A DNA stretch of 64,000 nucleotides, taken from contig CANFRV010000018.1 in NCBI GenBank assembly GCA_947449575.1, forward strand, positions 1 through 64,000, in the 5' to 3' direction. The position numbers were made by a program, and so were the translations under genes. The stretch's first letter is position 1, and each line of letters starts with the position of its first letter. The stretch is from Flavobacteriales bacterium. GTDB taxonomy: Bacteria; Bacteroidota; Bacteroidia; Flavobacteriales_D; Crocinitomicaceae. Positions 56,024-64,000 of this stretch are shown here, piece by piece. The notes below the pieces were generated by a model. The model saw nothing but the letters and a program-made list of their open reading frames with translations, was not told where the DNA came from and did no database searches.

Positions 56024-57157
56024 ATGAGAAGAAAATTTAAAATATCGTTCAAAGAAATTCTGCTCATTTTCATTCTATTGATCTTAATTTTTCCTGCTTT
56101 TCAGCAAGTTACAGGCTTGATTCGGGTGAAATGGTTAAAAGGAAGCATCGAAGCTGTGGCAACAAAACCTTTCACAGTTAAAAACTGGTTATCTGGTGAA
56201 TACCAAGAACAAAATGAAAAATATCAAAATGATAATTTTGGATTTAGAAATGCGTTCATTCGATTAAACAATGAAATTTCATTCGATTTTTTCAAAAAAG
56301 CACGCGCAAATGGCGTTATTATTGGGAAAGAAAATTATTTATTTGAAGAAAATTATATCAAAGCGTATTATGGAACCGACTTCATTGGAAAAGATAGTAT
56401 AGAACATCGGATGAAGCGATTAAAGTTTGTTCAGGATACGTTGAGCAAATTAAACAAAGATCTCGTCTTAATTTTTGCTGCGGGAAAAGGAACATATTAT
56501 TCAGAATTCTTCCCCGATGAATTTGTCACAAAGAAAGGAATTACCAACTACGAGTATCATTTGAAATGGGCAAAAAGTCTACATATAAATTACATCGATT
56601 TTAATAGTTACTTCCTAAAAAATAAAAAAACGACCAAATATCCGCTCTACCCTCAGTATGGAATTCATTGGAGTAAATATGGCATGTGCCTAGCGGCTGA
56701 TTCAATTATTCATTTTATTGAAAAGAAACGCAGTATTGACATGAATGCTATTTATTGGGATCAGGTGGACATGGAAAACCCAAAAGAGGAAGATTATGAT
56801 ATTGCCGATGGTATGAATTTAATTTTCAAATTGGGAAGTTTTAAAATGGGCTATCCTCAATTAAAATTTGAAAATAGCCCACAAAAGATAAAGCCAAATC
56901 TTCTGGTTATTTCTGATAGTTATTATTGGGGGATGTATAATTTTGGACTTTCACAGGTTTTTGATAAAAGTCATTTTTGGTATTACAACAAAGAAATTTA
57001 TCCTGAAACCTTCTCAAAACCATTAGCGCCGCTAGATGTAGATTTAAAAAAAGAGATAAATGACCATGATGTAATCCTGTTAATGTCAACCCAGGCGACT
57101 TTGCCAGATTTGGGTTGGGGATTCATCGAAAGAATGTATCAGTTGTATAAGAAATAA
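56024..57157 (+). CDS. AlgX/AlgJ-like SGNH-type O-acetyltransferase partner
   Basis: The 377-residue protein has an N-terminal membrane anchor (ILLIFILLILIFPAFQQV) and an SGNH-hydrolase-like periplasmic domain: NDNFGFRNAFIRLNN and VIIGKENYLF are the AlgJ-type entry motifs, LIFAAGKGTYYSEFFPD follows, then YGIHWSKYGMCLAAD with a catalytic-type His and LVISDSYYWGM with a Ser. It should take acetyl groups from the upstream MBOAT protein and put them on a glycan. The genes are 3 bp apart. Confidence 0.85.
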   Translation: MRRKFKISFKEILLIFILLILIFPAFQQVTGLIRVKWLKGSIEAVATKPFTVKNWLSGEYQEQNEKYQNDNFGFRNAFIRLNNEISFDFFKKARANGVIIGKENYLFEENYIKAYYGTDFIGKDSIEHRMKRLKFVQDTLSKLNKDLVLIFAAGKGTYYSEFFPDEFVTKKGITNYEYHLKWAKSLHINYIDFNSYFLKNKKTTKYPLYPQYGIHWSKYGMCLAADSIIHFIEKKRSIDMNAIYWDQVDMENPKEEDYDIADGMNLIFKLGSFKMGYPQLKFENSPQKIKPNLLVISDSYYWGMYNFGLSQVFDKSHFWYYNKEIYPETFSKPLAPLDVDLKKEINDHDVILLMSTQATLPDLGWGFIERMYQLYKK

Positions 57158-57178
57158 AAGTTTCTTGTTTGTGTTTGA

Positions 57179-57787
57179 TTATTCCTTAATACATCTTACA
57201 GGCATCCCTGAAGCGCTTGGTTCTTGATAATAAGAAAAAGTAGTGCCTCCTAAAAATTGGGAATCGGAAGAATAGTAAAATGCATTTGTTGTAAAATCTT
57301 CTGAGGGGCACCAAATAACAGAAACACCTGTAAACATGCCATATAAATTTACTCTACTTTCTGGTATTAAATTAAGTCCCGAACTATTTTTACCATCCGC
57401 ATAGTACTTTTCACTCACAATTGCTTGCACAAAAGAGGTGGTATCTTCATAACTTTTTTGAAGTGATTCCAAGTCCTTTTTTGAATTAATTCTCCAACCC
57501 TTTGGCGCTAAATTTCTAGCATCATTGATTGCGAACGTATTATAAAATAGGCCATAAGCAGCTTCTGTGCTAGGGTCGAAATTATAATAACACCAAGCAG
57601 GCCTTTGCTCTGCAGATGCCAAGGTCCACGCTTCTTGGTTTTTTGCAAAAAGGATCTTTTCAGAATTACTAAAAACGCGCGTATTTAAATTTTCTGTTTG
57701 CCAAATTATTTGAGCCGTTTGCACATCTTGAGCAGAAACTGCCATAAAACAGAATGTGGTAAGTATTAGAAAAAATGTTTTTTTCAT
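57179..57787 (-). CDS. Secreted FISUMP-domain protein (chromosomal copy)
   Basis: The start at the internal ATG 57787 gives 202 residues with a good signal peptide (FFLILTTFCFMAVSAQD); the longer frame runs into the upstream gene. Domain signatures are IWQTENLNTRVFSN, AYGLFYNTFAINDARNLAPKGWRINSK, KNSSGLNLIPE, and the terminal GMPVRCIKE. It is a paralogue of the block B protein at 33748. The gene lies 8 bp behind the gene at 57795. Confidence 0.85.
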   Translation of the reverse strand: MKKTFFLILTTFCFMAVSAQDVQTAQIIWQTENLNTRVFSNSEKILFAKNQEAWTLASAEQRPAWCYYNFDPSTEAAYGLFYNTFAINDARNLAPKGWRINSKKDLESLQKSYEDTTSFVQAIVSEKYYADGKNSSGLNLIPESRVNLYGMFTGVSVIWCPSEDFTTNAFYYSSDSQFLGGTTFSYYQEPSASGMPVRCIKE

Positions 57788-57794
57788 CTGTTTT

Positions 57795-58328
57795 CTATTT
57801 TTTAAATTTAATCTCATAACTTCCAGTAGGTAATTGCTTAACTTCAACAGTTTTAAGATATCTGTCAAGTTCCTTTATTCCAACATCTTTTCCTAAAATA
57901 TCCCTCATCATCTTTTGAGCGTATTCTAAATCTCCTTCCGACCTCTCTAACGCAATTGAATACATTTCATCAAGATATTTCTTAATTTCAGGGTCTCTAA
58001 TAAATTTATCATACGTTTTAACAACTTCTTTAGCGTACTCCGCGTCTGCATCTGATCTTTCAGAAATGCCCTTAGAAATGACGCTATCTTTTTGTTCTTT
58101 TAATTTGCTTGTAAGGCTATCCACATATATTTTTTGAGAAGCTTTATTATCATTCTCTAGTGAATCAATCAATGTATACATTTGTTCTTTTTGTTTATTG
58201 CTCATTCTACCTTGTCCGCCATAACGTGGCTTGCTTAACCAAAAGAAAAAGAGTCTTGCTACTACAAGAATTGCTATTATTGCAATTAGCACTGTTTTGT
58301 TATTAAAACCTTTCTGGATTTTTTTCAT
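57795..58328 (-). CDS. Hypothetical membrane-anchored coiled-coil protein
   Basis: The 177-residue protein has one N-terminal membrane helix (VLIAIIAILVVARLFFFWL), then a Lys/Glu/Ser/Asp-rich helical region with coiled-coil character (SLENDNKASQKIYVDSLTSK), and a beta C-terminus (GSYEIKFKK). It lies on the same strand as, and 8 bp upstream of, the FISUMP gene, so they may be one operon. No family recognised. Confidence 0.6.
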   Translation of the reverse strand: MKKIQKGFNNKTVLIAIIAILVVARLFFFWLSKPRYGGQGRMSNKQKEQMYTLIDSLENDNKASQKIYVDSLTSKLKEQKDSVISKGISERSDADAEYAKEVVKTYDKFIRDPEIKKYLDEMYSIALERSEGDLEYAQKMMRDILGKDVGIKELDRYLKTVEVKQLPTGSYEIKFKK

Positions 58329-58536
58329 CGTACTTTAATTTAGTTATCTGTTTTCCTATTCTTATTTCTCTTCTGCTTTAAAGTTTTTAGCCCATCAAAG
58401 CTAAAAGTTGCTTTTGTTATTTGAACCTATATTTTTAACTCGTTACTAATACGGTTTATTAAATTGAGTTATCATCGCTATTGAAAAATTAACCCTTCCT
58501 AAGATAGTCCATTTGCGGAATTTTTAATTTTTTTAT

Positions 58537-59166
58537 TCATCTGCAAGAATCACTATAAGTGTCCATATATTCAAAAATGTATTTTTGAGCTTCTGGTTTC
58601 ACGTCTAGAATTATACTTGGATTTGTTTTAAAAAACGAAAATATTTTATCCGCATAACAGCTTTCCCCTAATAAAGTTAAACCTTGTGCTTTAATTAAAT
58701 TATAAATCATATTGACGGCGAAACTGTTTGGTTTTTTCTTTCTAGCTTCTTCTGCTATTTCACAAGCATATACCACGTCAAAATAATTATCGAACGCTCT
58801 AAGATAGGCATAGCAAATTTGCTCATTTGATGTGGCTAATAATTTAAAAGCAACTAAATCATCTCCTAGTTCTGTTTTATATTTTTTGTTTTTCATGACA
58901 AACATTAGAAATGATTGACTATTTGAAATTCCTGTATGATCCCAGCTTTTCGCATTTATTAAAGCTAATTTCACATCCAATGGATTTAAATTATTATATA
59001 GATATTCTAGTTCCTCACCTGAAAGTGAACCTTTAGCATTTGAAGCCTTCTGCACAATAGGAATATCCATATATGCTTTATAAAATACCGTTGACGTAAG
59101 CGGAGAATCAGCAAAAACTGAATTTATTGCTAATGAGAAAATGAATAGTGTGATAATTGTTTTCAT
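58537..59166 (-). CDS. Hypothetical secreted helical protein
   Basis: The 209-residue product has a signal peptide (IITLFIFSLAINSVFADS). The mature part is helical with TPR-like stretches (EQICYAYLRAFDNYFDVVYA, CEIAEEARKKKPNSF). Three Cys residues are in the mature part. No family recognised. It lies 69 bp downstream of the paired small lipoproteins on the same strand. The 208-bp gap to the next gene shows nothing strong. Confidence 0.6.
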   Translation of the reverse strand: MKTIITLFIFSLAINSVFADSPLTSTVFYKAYMDIPIVQKASNAKGSLSGEELEYLYNNLNPLDVKLALINAKSWDHTGISNSQSFLMFVMKNKKYKTELGDDLVAFKLLATSNEQICYAYLRAFDNYFDVVYACEIAEEARKKKPNSFAVNMIYNLIKAQGLTLLGESCYADKIFSFFKTNPSIILDVKPEAQKYIFEYMDTYSDSCR

Positions 59167-59234
59167 ATCCTTGATTAATAAAAAATAGTTAAATATAGTT
59201 TAAAATCCTATAAGGGTAGCACTCAATAACAGTA

Positions 59235-59477
59235 TTATTGAGTAGTGTCTGCTTGTACCTCAATTGTCGTGTTCCATAATTCGCGACGTTGTTTCCTTGA
59301 TAATTTATCGTGCATCGATTTGTTTGCCACTCTGTTTGAATGCCTAAATGAACTGTTTATTCTTCTATCAAACTGCTTTTCTGTGACCATTTTTCCATTC
59401 GCTAAAGGAATTGTTTTCTCAGCGCAACTAGAAACGATAAGTAATAAAATTATAAAATTTAGCAGATTTTTTTTCAT
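59235..59477 (-). CDS. Small lipoprotein (paralogue 1)
   Basis: The 80-residue product has a lipoprotein signal with lipobox IVSSC (Cys18), then AEKTIPLANGKMVTEKQFDR and a basic tail. It shares about two thirds of its residues with the neighbouring gene, showing a recent tandem duplication. Function unknown. Confidence 0.72.
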   Translation of the reverse strand: MKKNLLNFIILLLIVSSCAEKTIPLANGKMVTEKQFDRRINSSFRHSNRVANKSMHDKLSRKQRRELWNTTIEVQADTTQ

Positions 59478-59507
59478 GTTTAACTCTCTTAAATTGAATA
59501 AATAAAA

Positions 59508-59753
59508 TTATTGAATTGTGTCTACTGTTACTTCGCTTCCTTTTGAATTCAAGAATTCTCGTATTTGTTTTCTTGACATACTTCCTCGGACAGCTTTGTT
59601 TGCCACTCTGTTTGCATGCCTAAATGCTTGGTTTGATTTTCTGTTAAGATAGTTTTCAGTGACCATTTTTCCATTCGCTAAAGGAATCGTTTTCTCAGCG
59701 CAACTGGAAACGATAAGTAATAAAATTACAAAATTGAGCACCTTTTTTTTCAT
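59508..59753 (-). CDS. Small lipoprotein (paralogue 2)
   Basis: The 81-residue product repeats the layout of the preceding gene: identical lipobox region (IVSSCAEKTIPLANGKMVTE), then AFRHANRVANKAVRGSMSRK and a short acidic end. The two genes are 30 bp apart and probably co-transcribed. The duplication is recent, since the signal-peptide halves are nearly identical. Function unknown. Confidence 0.72.
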   Translation of the reverse strand: MKKKVLNFVILLLIVSSCAEKTIPLANGKMVTENYLNRKSNQAFRHANRVANKAVRGSMSRKQIREFLNSKGSEVTVDTIQ

Positions 59754-59808
59754 CCTAGATCTATGTATTACTGTAGTTTTAATAAAATGACTAAGGTCCT
59801 GTTATAAA

Positions 59809-60051
59809 TTAAAAAACTTTAATATTAATAATTTTTTTATCACTATAGTCGTCAAAACAGTAAATAAGTACATATTTATTTAACTTCGATTTTCCGGTAA
59901 GATGTGGGATACTATCAAAAGTAACTTCGCCTGTTTTTTTATCTAACATATACACATAGGATGTGAATTGGTATTCATTATGTAATTTCTTATTAAATTT
60001 AAAGTCTTCGAAAAAGCAAACTGAATCCAACTCTTTTAGCTCAATAGAATA
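59809..60051 (-). pseudogene. Fragment of a gene without an ATG start
   Basis: The frame is open from 60051 to 59809, following a TAG at 60052-60054. It has no ATG before MLDKKTGE; a TTG at 60030 is the only earlier start codon. The coding pattern (FEDFKFNKKLHNEYQFTSYV, SIPHLTGKSKLNKYVLIYCF) is protein-like. It is probably the C-terminal remnant of a gene whose 5' part is lost, next to the ABC promoter region. Confidence 0.45.
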
Positions 60052-60179
60052 CTAGTAGCGATAATTCTATACGATGAGAATGCTGTATAAAGTCGTGTCT
60101 GTCCAAAACAGCATCTGCATTTTCCTTTTCTCATAGTGATCTCTTTTAAAAAAAAACGGTAATTTTGTGTTATTTACAT

Positions 60180-61094
60180 ATGGAAAGTGAAACGATCATC
60201 GAAGTTGAAAATTTGGCTAAACGCTTTGGCACGTTTGAAGCGGTGAAGGACGTTTCTTTCAGTGTGAATAGGGGAGATGTGTTTGGATTTCTTGGTCCGA
60301 ATGGCGCTGGAAAAAGTACAACAATTCGTTGTCTTTTATCCTTAATCACGCCAGATGTTGGATCGATCAAATTGTTTGGCAAGTCATTCAAAACGGATCG
60401 GTCAGCAATTTTATCAAATATTGGCAGCATTATTGAAAAACCTGATTTTTATAAATACTTATCTGCACAGAAAAACCTTGAAATCTTTGCACGTGTTTCG
60501 GGAGCGAATGTTTCCAAAAAGGAAATTCAAGAAATGCTTGAATTTGTTGGTTTGGGCGATCGTGGCAAACACAAGTTGGGTGGTTTCTCTCATGGAATGA
60601 AGCAACGTTTAGGCATTGCGCAGACACTTTTACACAAACCTGATCTGATCATTTTAGACGAACCAACTACTGGTTTGGATCCGCAAGGAATCGTTGAAAT
60701 TCGTAATTTAATTTTACGACTCAAAAATGAACAAAACAAAACAATCCTTTTGTCTTCGCATCAATTATCGGAAATAGAATTGATCGCCAACAGAATGGTG
60801 ATTATCAACCAAGGTCGTTCAATTGTGGAAGGCAGTGTCAGCGATTTGTTGAATACGCAAGAACTGCTCGTGCGCATCGAAGTGGACAATGCACGCGCTG
60901 CGGCCGAACTAGTGCAAAAGGCATATCCAGAAACGATTTTAAAAATCAATTCCGATATCGAATTAGAGCTTACGTTCGTCAAAGAGTTGGTTCCTGCACT
61001 CGCTCGTTTGCTGATCAGCAGCAACATGAATGTGCATGCCATCGAACCAACACGCAAACTAGAGGATTATTTCATGAAAATCATACAAGCATAA
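60180..61094 (+). CDS. ABC transporter ATP-binding protein
   Basis: From the ATG at 60180 the product has 304 residues. Walker A is GPNGAGKSTT, the signature is GGFSHGMKQRLGIAQ, Walker B is LIILDEPTTGLD, and the switch His lies in SSHQLSE. The C-terminal extension is typical of drug- or gliding-type export ATPases. The permease gene begins 1 bp after its stop. Together with the permease and LolA-like gene it forms a three-gene operon, probably for export of lipids or a peptide. Confidence 0.92.
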   Translation: MESETIIEVENLAKRFGTFEAVKDVSFSVNRGDVFGFLGPNGAGKSTTIRCLLSLITPDVGSIKLFGKSFKTDRSAILSNIGSIIEKPDFYKYLSAQKNLEIFARVSGANVSKKEIQEMLEFVGLGDRGKHKLGGFSHGMKQRLGIAQTLLHKPDLIILDEPTTGLDPQGIVEIRNLILRLKNEQNKTILLSSHQLSEIELIANRMVIINQGRSIVEGSVSDLLNTQELLVRIEVDNARAAAELVQKAYPETILKINSDIELELTFVKELVPALARLLISSNMNVHAIEPTRKLEDYFMKIIQA

Positions 61095-61095
61095 A

Positions 61096-61938
61096 ATGTT
61101 ACTAAAAAACACATACAACGAGTTTATTAAAATACTTGCGAAACCTCGAAGTTATTTAGGAATCGGCGCTTTGACCTTGCTTGTCGGAATCATCATTTTT
61201 GCAATGAAAGCAGATGGACTGTCGATCATTTCATTTGTTACTTCTTCTTTCGAACAGACTTTGACGTTCAATGGAGCTGTTTTGAATGGAAACCTAATCG
61301 CCTACATTATTTTACAAATGTTGATTGTACACATTCCTTTATTGGTCGCTTTGGTTACAGGCGATCTCATCTCCGGCGAAGCAGCAATGGGAACAATTCG
61401 CATGTTGGCGACAAAACCAATTTCGCGCACGAACATTGTTTTATCGAAATTCATTGCTGGTGCAATGTATACCTTGTTTTTGACATTATGGCTTGGATTT
61501 GTTGCTTTATTCATTTCACGACAAATTTTTGGAACGGGTGATTTAATTGTTCTCAACAGTGATGGTTTAGTCATCTTACAAGACGCCGATGTTTTGTGGC
61601 GTTTTGGACTTGGGTTCTGTGTTGCATTCTTATCTCTTTTAACCGTTTCAACACTCTCCATTGCTTTGTCTGCGTTTACAGAAAACTCAATAGGACCAAT
61701 TGTCTCCACGATGGCCATCATTATTTTATTTACCATCATTGGCAGTCTGGATGTTACCGTATTCGACAATATTAAACCCTATCTTTTCACTACACATATG
61801 GCATCCTGGCGCAGTTTCTTTCGAGATCCTATTCCTTTTTCTTCGATTATTCAATCGATTGTCATTCTCGTTGTTCACAACATCATACTCGTAGCAATTG
61901 CTGTATATAAATTCAATAAAAAAGACATTACATCCTAA
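61096..61938 (+). CDS. ABC transporter permease
   Basis: The 280-residue protein has six predicted membrane helices of the ABC-2 type: LTLLVGIIIFAM, LIAYIILQMLIVHIPLLVAL, the cytoplasmic GDLISGEAAMGTIRMLATKP motif, and later VVHNIILVAIAVYKF. It partners the preceding ATPase (1-bp gap) and precedes the LolA-like gene directly. Confidence 0.88.
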   Translation: MLLKNTYNEFIKILAKPRSYLGIGALTLLVGIIIFAMKADGLSIISFVTSSFEQTLTFNGAVLNGNLIAYIILQMLIVHIPLLVALVTGDLISGEAAMGTIRMLATKPISRTNIVLSKFIAGAMYTLFLTLWLGFVALFISRQIFGTGDLIVLNSDGLVILQDADVLWRFGLGFCVAFLSLLTVSTLSIALSAFTENSIGPIVSTMAIIILFTIIGSLDVTVFDNIKPYLFTTHMASWRSFFRDPIPFSSIIQSIVILVVHNIILVAIAVYKFNKKDITS

Positions 61939-62625
61939 ATGAAAAAGTTCCTTACCATCTTAATCATCGCAGTTCAATTTGGCGTTATCGCTCAAGAAGC
62001 GAATGATATTCTGAGTAAAGTTGTAACGAAGCTGAATACAGTGAACGATTACACGGTGACTGCTACTGTGAAAGCAAACATTCCTATGATTAAAATCTTA
62101 CCTTCTAAAGCGACTATCTATTTCAAGCAGAAAGATAAGTTCAAAGTAATTTCGAAGGGAATTGTCATCCTACCCAAGCAAGGATTCACAGAAATCAATA
62201 CATTCCTAGCGAACAAGAAATCCTACTTAGCTGTTGCTGGAGACACGGCCAAAATTGGTGGCGTCCTAACAAAATTAATCACCGTCATTCCAAGTGGTGA
62301 AAGCAGTGAAATTATACTTGCAAAATTATGGGTCGACACAAAACGCTCGGTAATAATGAAATCGCAAATCACCACCAAAAGCAACGGTTCGGTCACCACG
62401 ACCTATATGTATGGCGACAACGTGACGTATGGTTTACCGAGTCAACTGGTTTTCGAGATTGACGTGAAAGCCTTCAAACTTCCGAAAAGTATTGCCTCCG
62501 ATATCAATAAAACAACAACGGAAAAGAAAACCAAACCGAACAACAAAGGGGTGATTACCATAACGTTGACGGATTACAAAGTCAATACTGGCTTGACGGA
62601 TGCGATTTTTACGAAAAAGAAATAG
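61939..62625 (+). CDS. LolA-like periplasmic protein
   Basis: The 228-residue product has a signal peptide (residues 1-19, IAQEA). The mature part has a LolA/outer-membrane-lipoprotein-carrier appearance: NDILSKVVTKLNTVNDYTVT, KATIYFKQKDKFKVIS, LAKLWVDTKRSVIMKSQ and PSQLVFEIDVKAFKLPKS. Such proteins bind lipid or lipoprotein acyl chains in the periplasm. It starts immediately after the permease stop, so it belongs to that operon. A fully LolA-like fold is not certain from motifs alone. Confidence 0.75.
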   Translation: MKKFLTILIIAVQFGVIAQEANDILSKVVTKLNTVNDYTVTATVKANIPMIKILPSKATIYFKQKDKFKVISKGIVILPKQGFTEINTFLANKKSYLAVAGDTAKIGGVLTKLITVIPSGESSEIILAKLWVDTKRSVIMKSQITTKSNGSVTTTYMYGDNVTYGLPSQLVFEIDVKAFKLPKSIASDINKTTTEKKTKPNNKGVITITLTDYKVNTGLTDAIFTKKK

Positions 62626-62634
62626 GACGTATTA

Positions 62635-62783
62635 TTAGCTGACATTGAAGGGTCTCAGCAGCGGAGATGGGGCTCCCACTTTTTTACATACTTCAACAAA
62701 TGGATTGGCTAGTTCTGCCCAACTATGATCCGATAAATTGAAACTTCCCCAATGCACGCGGATTCGAAAATTATTGTTCAACA
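62635..62783 (-). pseudogene. Remnant of a UlaG-like metallo-hydrolase C-terminus
   Basis: On the minus strand the frame ending with TAA at 62635-62637 encodes FRIRVHWGSFNLSDHSWAEL and then KKVGAPSPLLRPF. This matches the HWGTF-L-H-W-EP end of UlaG/NAPE-PLD-like metallo-beta-lactamase-fold enzymes. Only about 49 codons remain, without a start and without the metal site, so it is a gene fragment. Confidence 0.7.
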
Positions 62784-62873
62784 GAATTAACCAACCATTT
62801 TAGAAAAAACAGCATCAAAAATACCTACGTAACAAAAATTATGATGCACGTTATTTTTAAAAAAGGGTAGATA

Positions 62874-63665
62874 ATGAAATTGCTAAATTACGTTCAAAAT
62901 CGAATCATTAAAAAGTTAACGCCCGCAGTTAAATATATTGTGTTGATTAATTGTGTGGTTGCAATCATAACTTATATTTTCTATCTAGTTACGGGAATTG
63001 AACTGCAATATATATTCAGTATTTACCCCACGTATTCTGAACACTTTCATTTTTATCAATTGTTCACTTTTATGTTTGTTCATTCTTCGCATCCTGCGCA
63101 TATAATTTTTAACGTGTTGTTTTTATTGATTTTCTCTCCGTTTATGGAATTAAAAGTAGGATTTCGCAACTTTATAATAAGTTATTTTCTCTGTGCCTGG
63201 ATTGGATTTCTTTTTATAAATCACTCTTATTACCTTAATAAAGAGACCGTTGAAAAGAGAATTAAATTAACGGGTATCAACCCAAACACGATTCAATTGA
63301 ACAAGAAACACCAAGTAGCAAGTAATTATTTCGAAAAGTTGACGCCACAACAGCAAGTAGCAGTAGAAGAATACAATTGGGTTACCTCAAAATCGAATGG
63401 AGCTTCAGGCGCGTTGTTTGGAATAATTATATTCTATGTCGTCCTCAATATTTTAAATTACAGAAAAGCCCTTTTTCTCGCCTTAGGCTTCTATCTTTTT
63501 TACAATAACCTCACTGACTTCTTGACCCCCAGTCCTTTAATCAATGGTTCTTGTTTGGCTCACTTCGGAGGGATGGTAGGAGGTTTGTTGATTCTTGGTT
63601 TCTATTTCATTTTTACGGTTAAAAAGAATAGCCGTGAATCTAGTACTGCTCAATCTTTTCAGTAA
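62874..63665 (+). CDS. Rhomboid-family intramembrane protease
   Basis: The 263-residue protein has about six membrane helices. Rhomboid signatures are FTFMFVHSSHPAHIIFNVLF (H-x-x-x-N helix 2), SNGASGALFGI (catalytic Ser, helix 4) and SCLAHFGGMVGGLLIL (catalytic His, helix 6). An insertion of about 70 polar residues (KRIKLTGINPNTIQLNKKHQ) sits between helices 3 and 4. ATG at 62874. It probably cleaves membrane-anchored proteins; its substrate is unknown. Confidence 0.9.
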   Translation: MKLLNYVQNRIIKKLTPAVKYIVLINCVVAIITYIFYLVTGIELQYIFSIYPTYSEHFHFYQLFTFMFVHSSHPAHIIFNVLFLLIFSPFMELKVGFRNFIISYFLCAWIGFLFINHSYYLNKETVEKRIKLTGINPNTIQLNKKHQVASNYFEKLTPQQQVAVEEYNWVTSKSNGASGALFGIIIFYVVLNILNYRKALFLALGFYLFYNNLTDFLTPSPLINGSCLAHFGGMVGGLLILGFYFIFTVKKNSRESSTAQSFQ

Positions 63666-64000
63666 GATAGAATTTAGGAAGATTGGGGAAATTCTTACTT
63701 CCCAATACAATATCCTATACCACCTCTGAACCCCTTGATTTCATTGGGTTGTAGAAGTGCTATTTTGTGCGTGTGCCACTAATGTGTCGTGTAATGAAAG
63801 TAGATATTAAAGGGGTATTTAGGAAGATTTTAGCGTGTTGATAAGTTTAAGATGAATAACGTTCTACGTGTAGGCGATGGTTCCTTGCGCTGCGCCTGCA
63901 GCAAGGCAATTTTGCCTACACGCTGTTAGGGTATCGTTGTTTAGAATGATCTAATCGCTCTTACATAAGCTATCCTATCTTTAGGCTTATCTCTCTCGGT
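63666..64000. repeat. Palindromic, attC-like structure in intergenic DNA
   Basis: Nested inverted repeats occupy 63857-63931: outer TAAC (63857-63860) and GTTA (63925-63928), then CGTGTAGGC (63867-63875) with GCCTACACG (63914-63922), and inner CCTTGC/GCAAGG. The spacer between outer and inner arms is longer on the left. This resembles a folded integron attC site, but the boxes do not fully fit RYYYAAC/GTTRRRY. The rest of the interval shows no gene. Confidence 0.45.

Overview
The window looks like a chromosomal segment of an AT-rich Bacteroidota species, probably a flavobacterial or Crocinitomicaceae-like organism. The evidence is TAnnTTTG promoter boxes, a T9SS-type C-terminal sorting region, FISUMP-domain proteins, LytTR signalling, a TonB-dependent receptor, Bacteroidota-type tyrosine recombinases and near absence of Shine-Dalgarno sequences. 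The species call is inference.

Layout. 1-12 kb is ordinary chromosome: hemW, a PIF1-like helicase, an S9 peptidase, an OmpA-type lipoprotein, uvrC and a SPOR-domain amidase, with some non-coding tandem repeats. At 12171 lies tRNA-Asn with a textbook promoter, and from there to about 35.2 kb the window is an accretion of mobile elements. The last 48 bp of the tRNA region recur at 29554, and a terminator-like 49-bp segment at 29604 recurs at 35200. Block A (about 12.2-29.55 kb) carries a HEPN-like DUF4209 gene with a partner, a nested island with inverted ends (about 15.58-22.36 kb: orphan C5 methyltransferase, serine recombinase, catalytically degenerate tyrosine-recombinase-like protein, HTH protein, intact tyrosine recombinase), a structured leader RNA, a 900-aa fusion of a helicase-like ATPase with a polymerase-like C-terminus, and a restriction-modification operon (two C5 methyltransferases plus an HNH nuclease). 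Block B (about 29.6-35.2 kb) has its own tyrosine recombinase and an envelope or secretion cargo operon that includes an archaemetzincin.

About 35.6-38 kb is transitional: a membrane protein, an ABM-like protein and a repeat-rich DUF723/nuclease reading frame that lacks a start codon. From 38 kb on is chromosome again: a class V aminotransferase, the feoA-feoB-small Cys-rich iron uptake locus, paired lipoproteins, an acyl-CoA carboxylase subunit, a 2OG-Fe(II) oxygenase, a TonB receptor with LytS/LytTR regulators, aspS, a secreted PHP-PKD-T9SS protein, an MBOAT/AlgX-like O-acetylation pair, small secreted proteins and lipoproteins, an ABC exporter with a LolA-like protein, and a rhomboid.

The best candidates for something undescribed are the helicase-polymerase-like fusion with its switch-like 5' RNA (22442-25262), the nested island with two-block inverted ends, and an inverted tRNA-Asn half carried next to both attachment sites.
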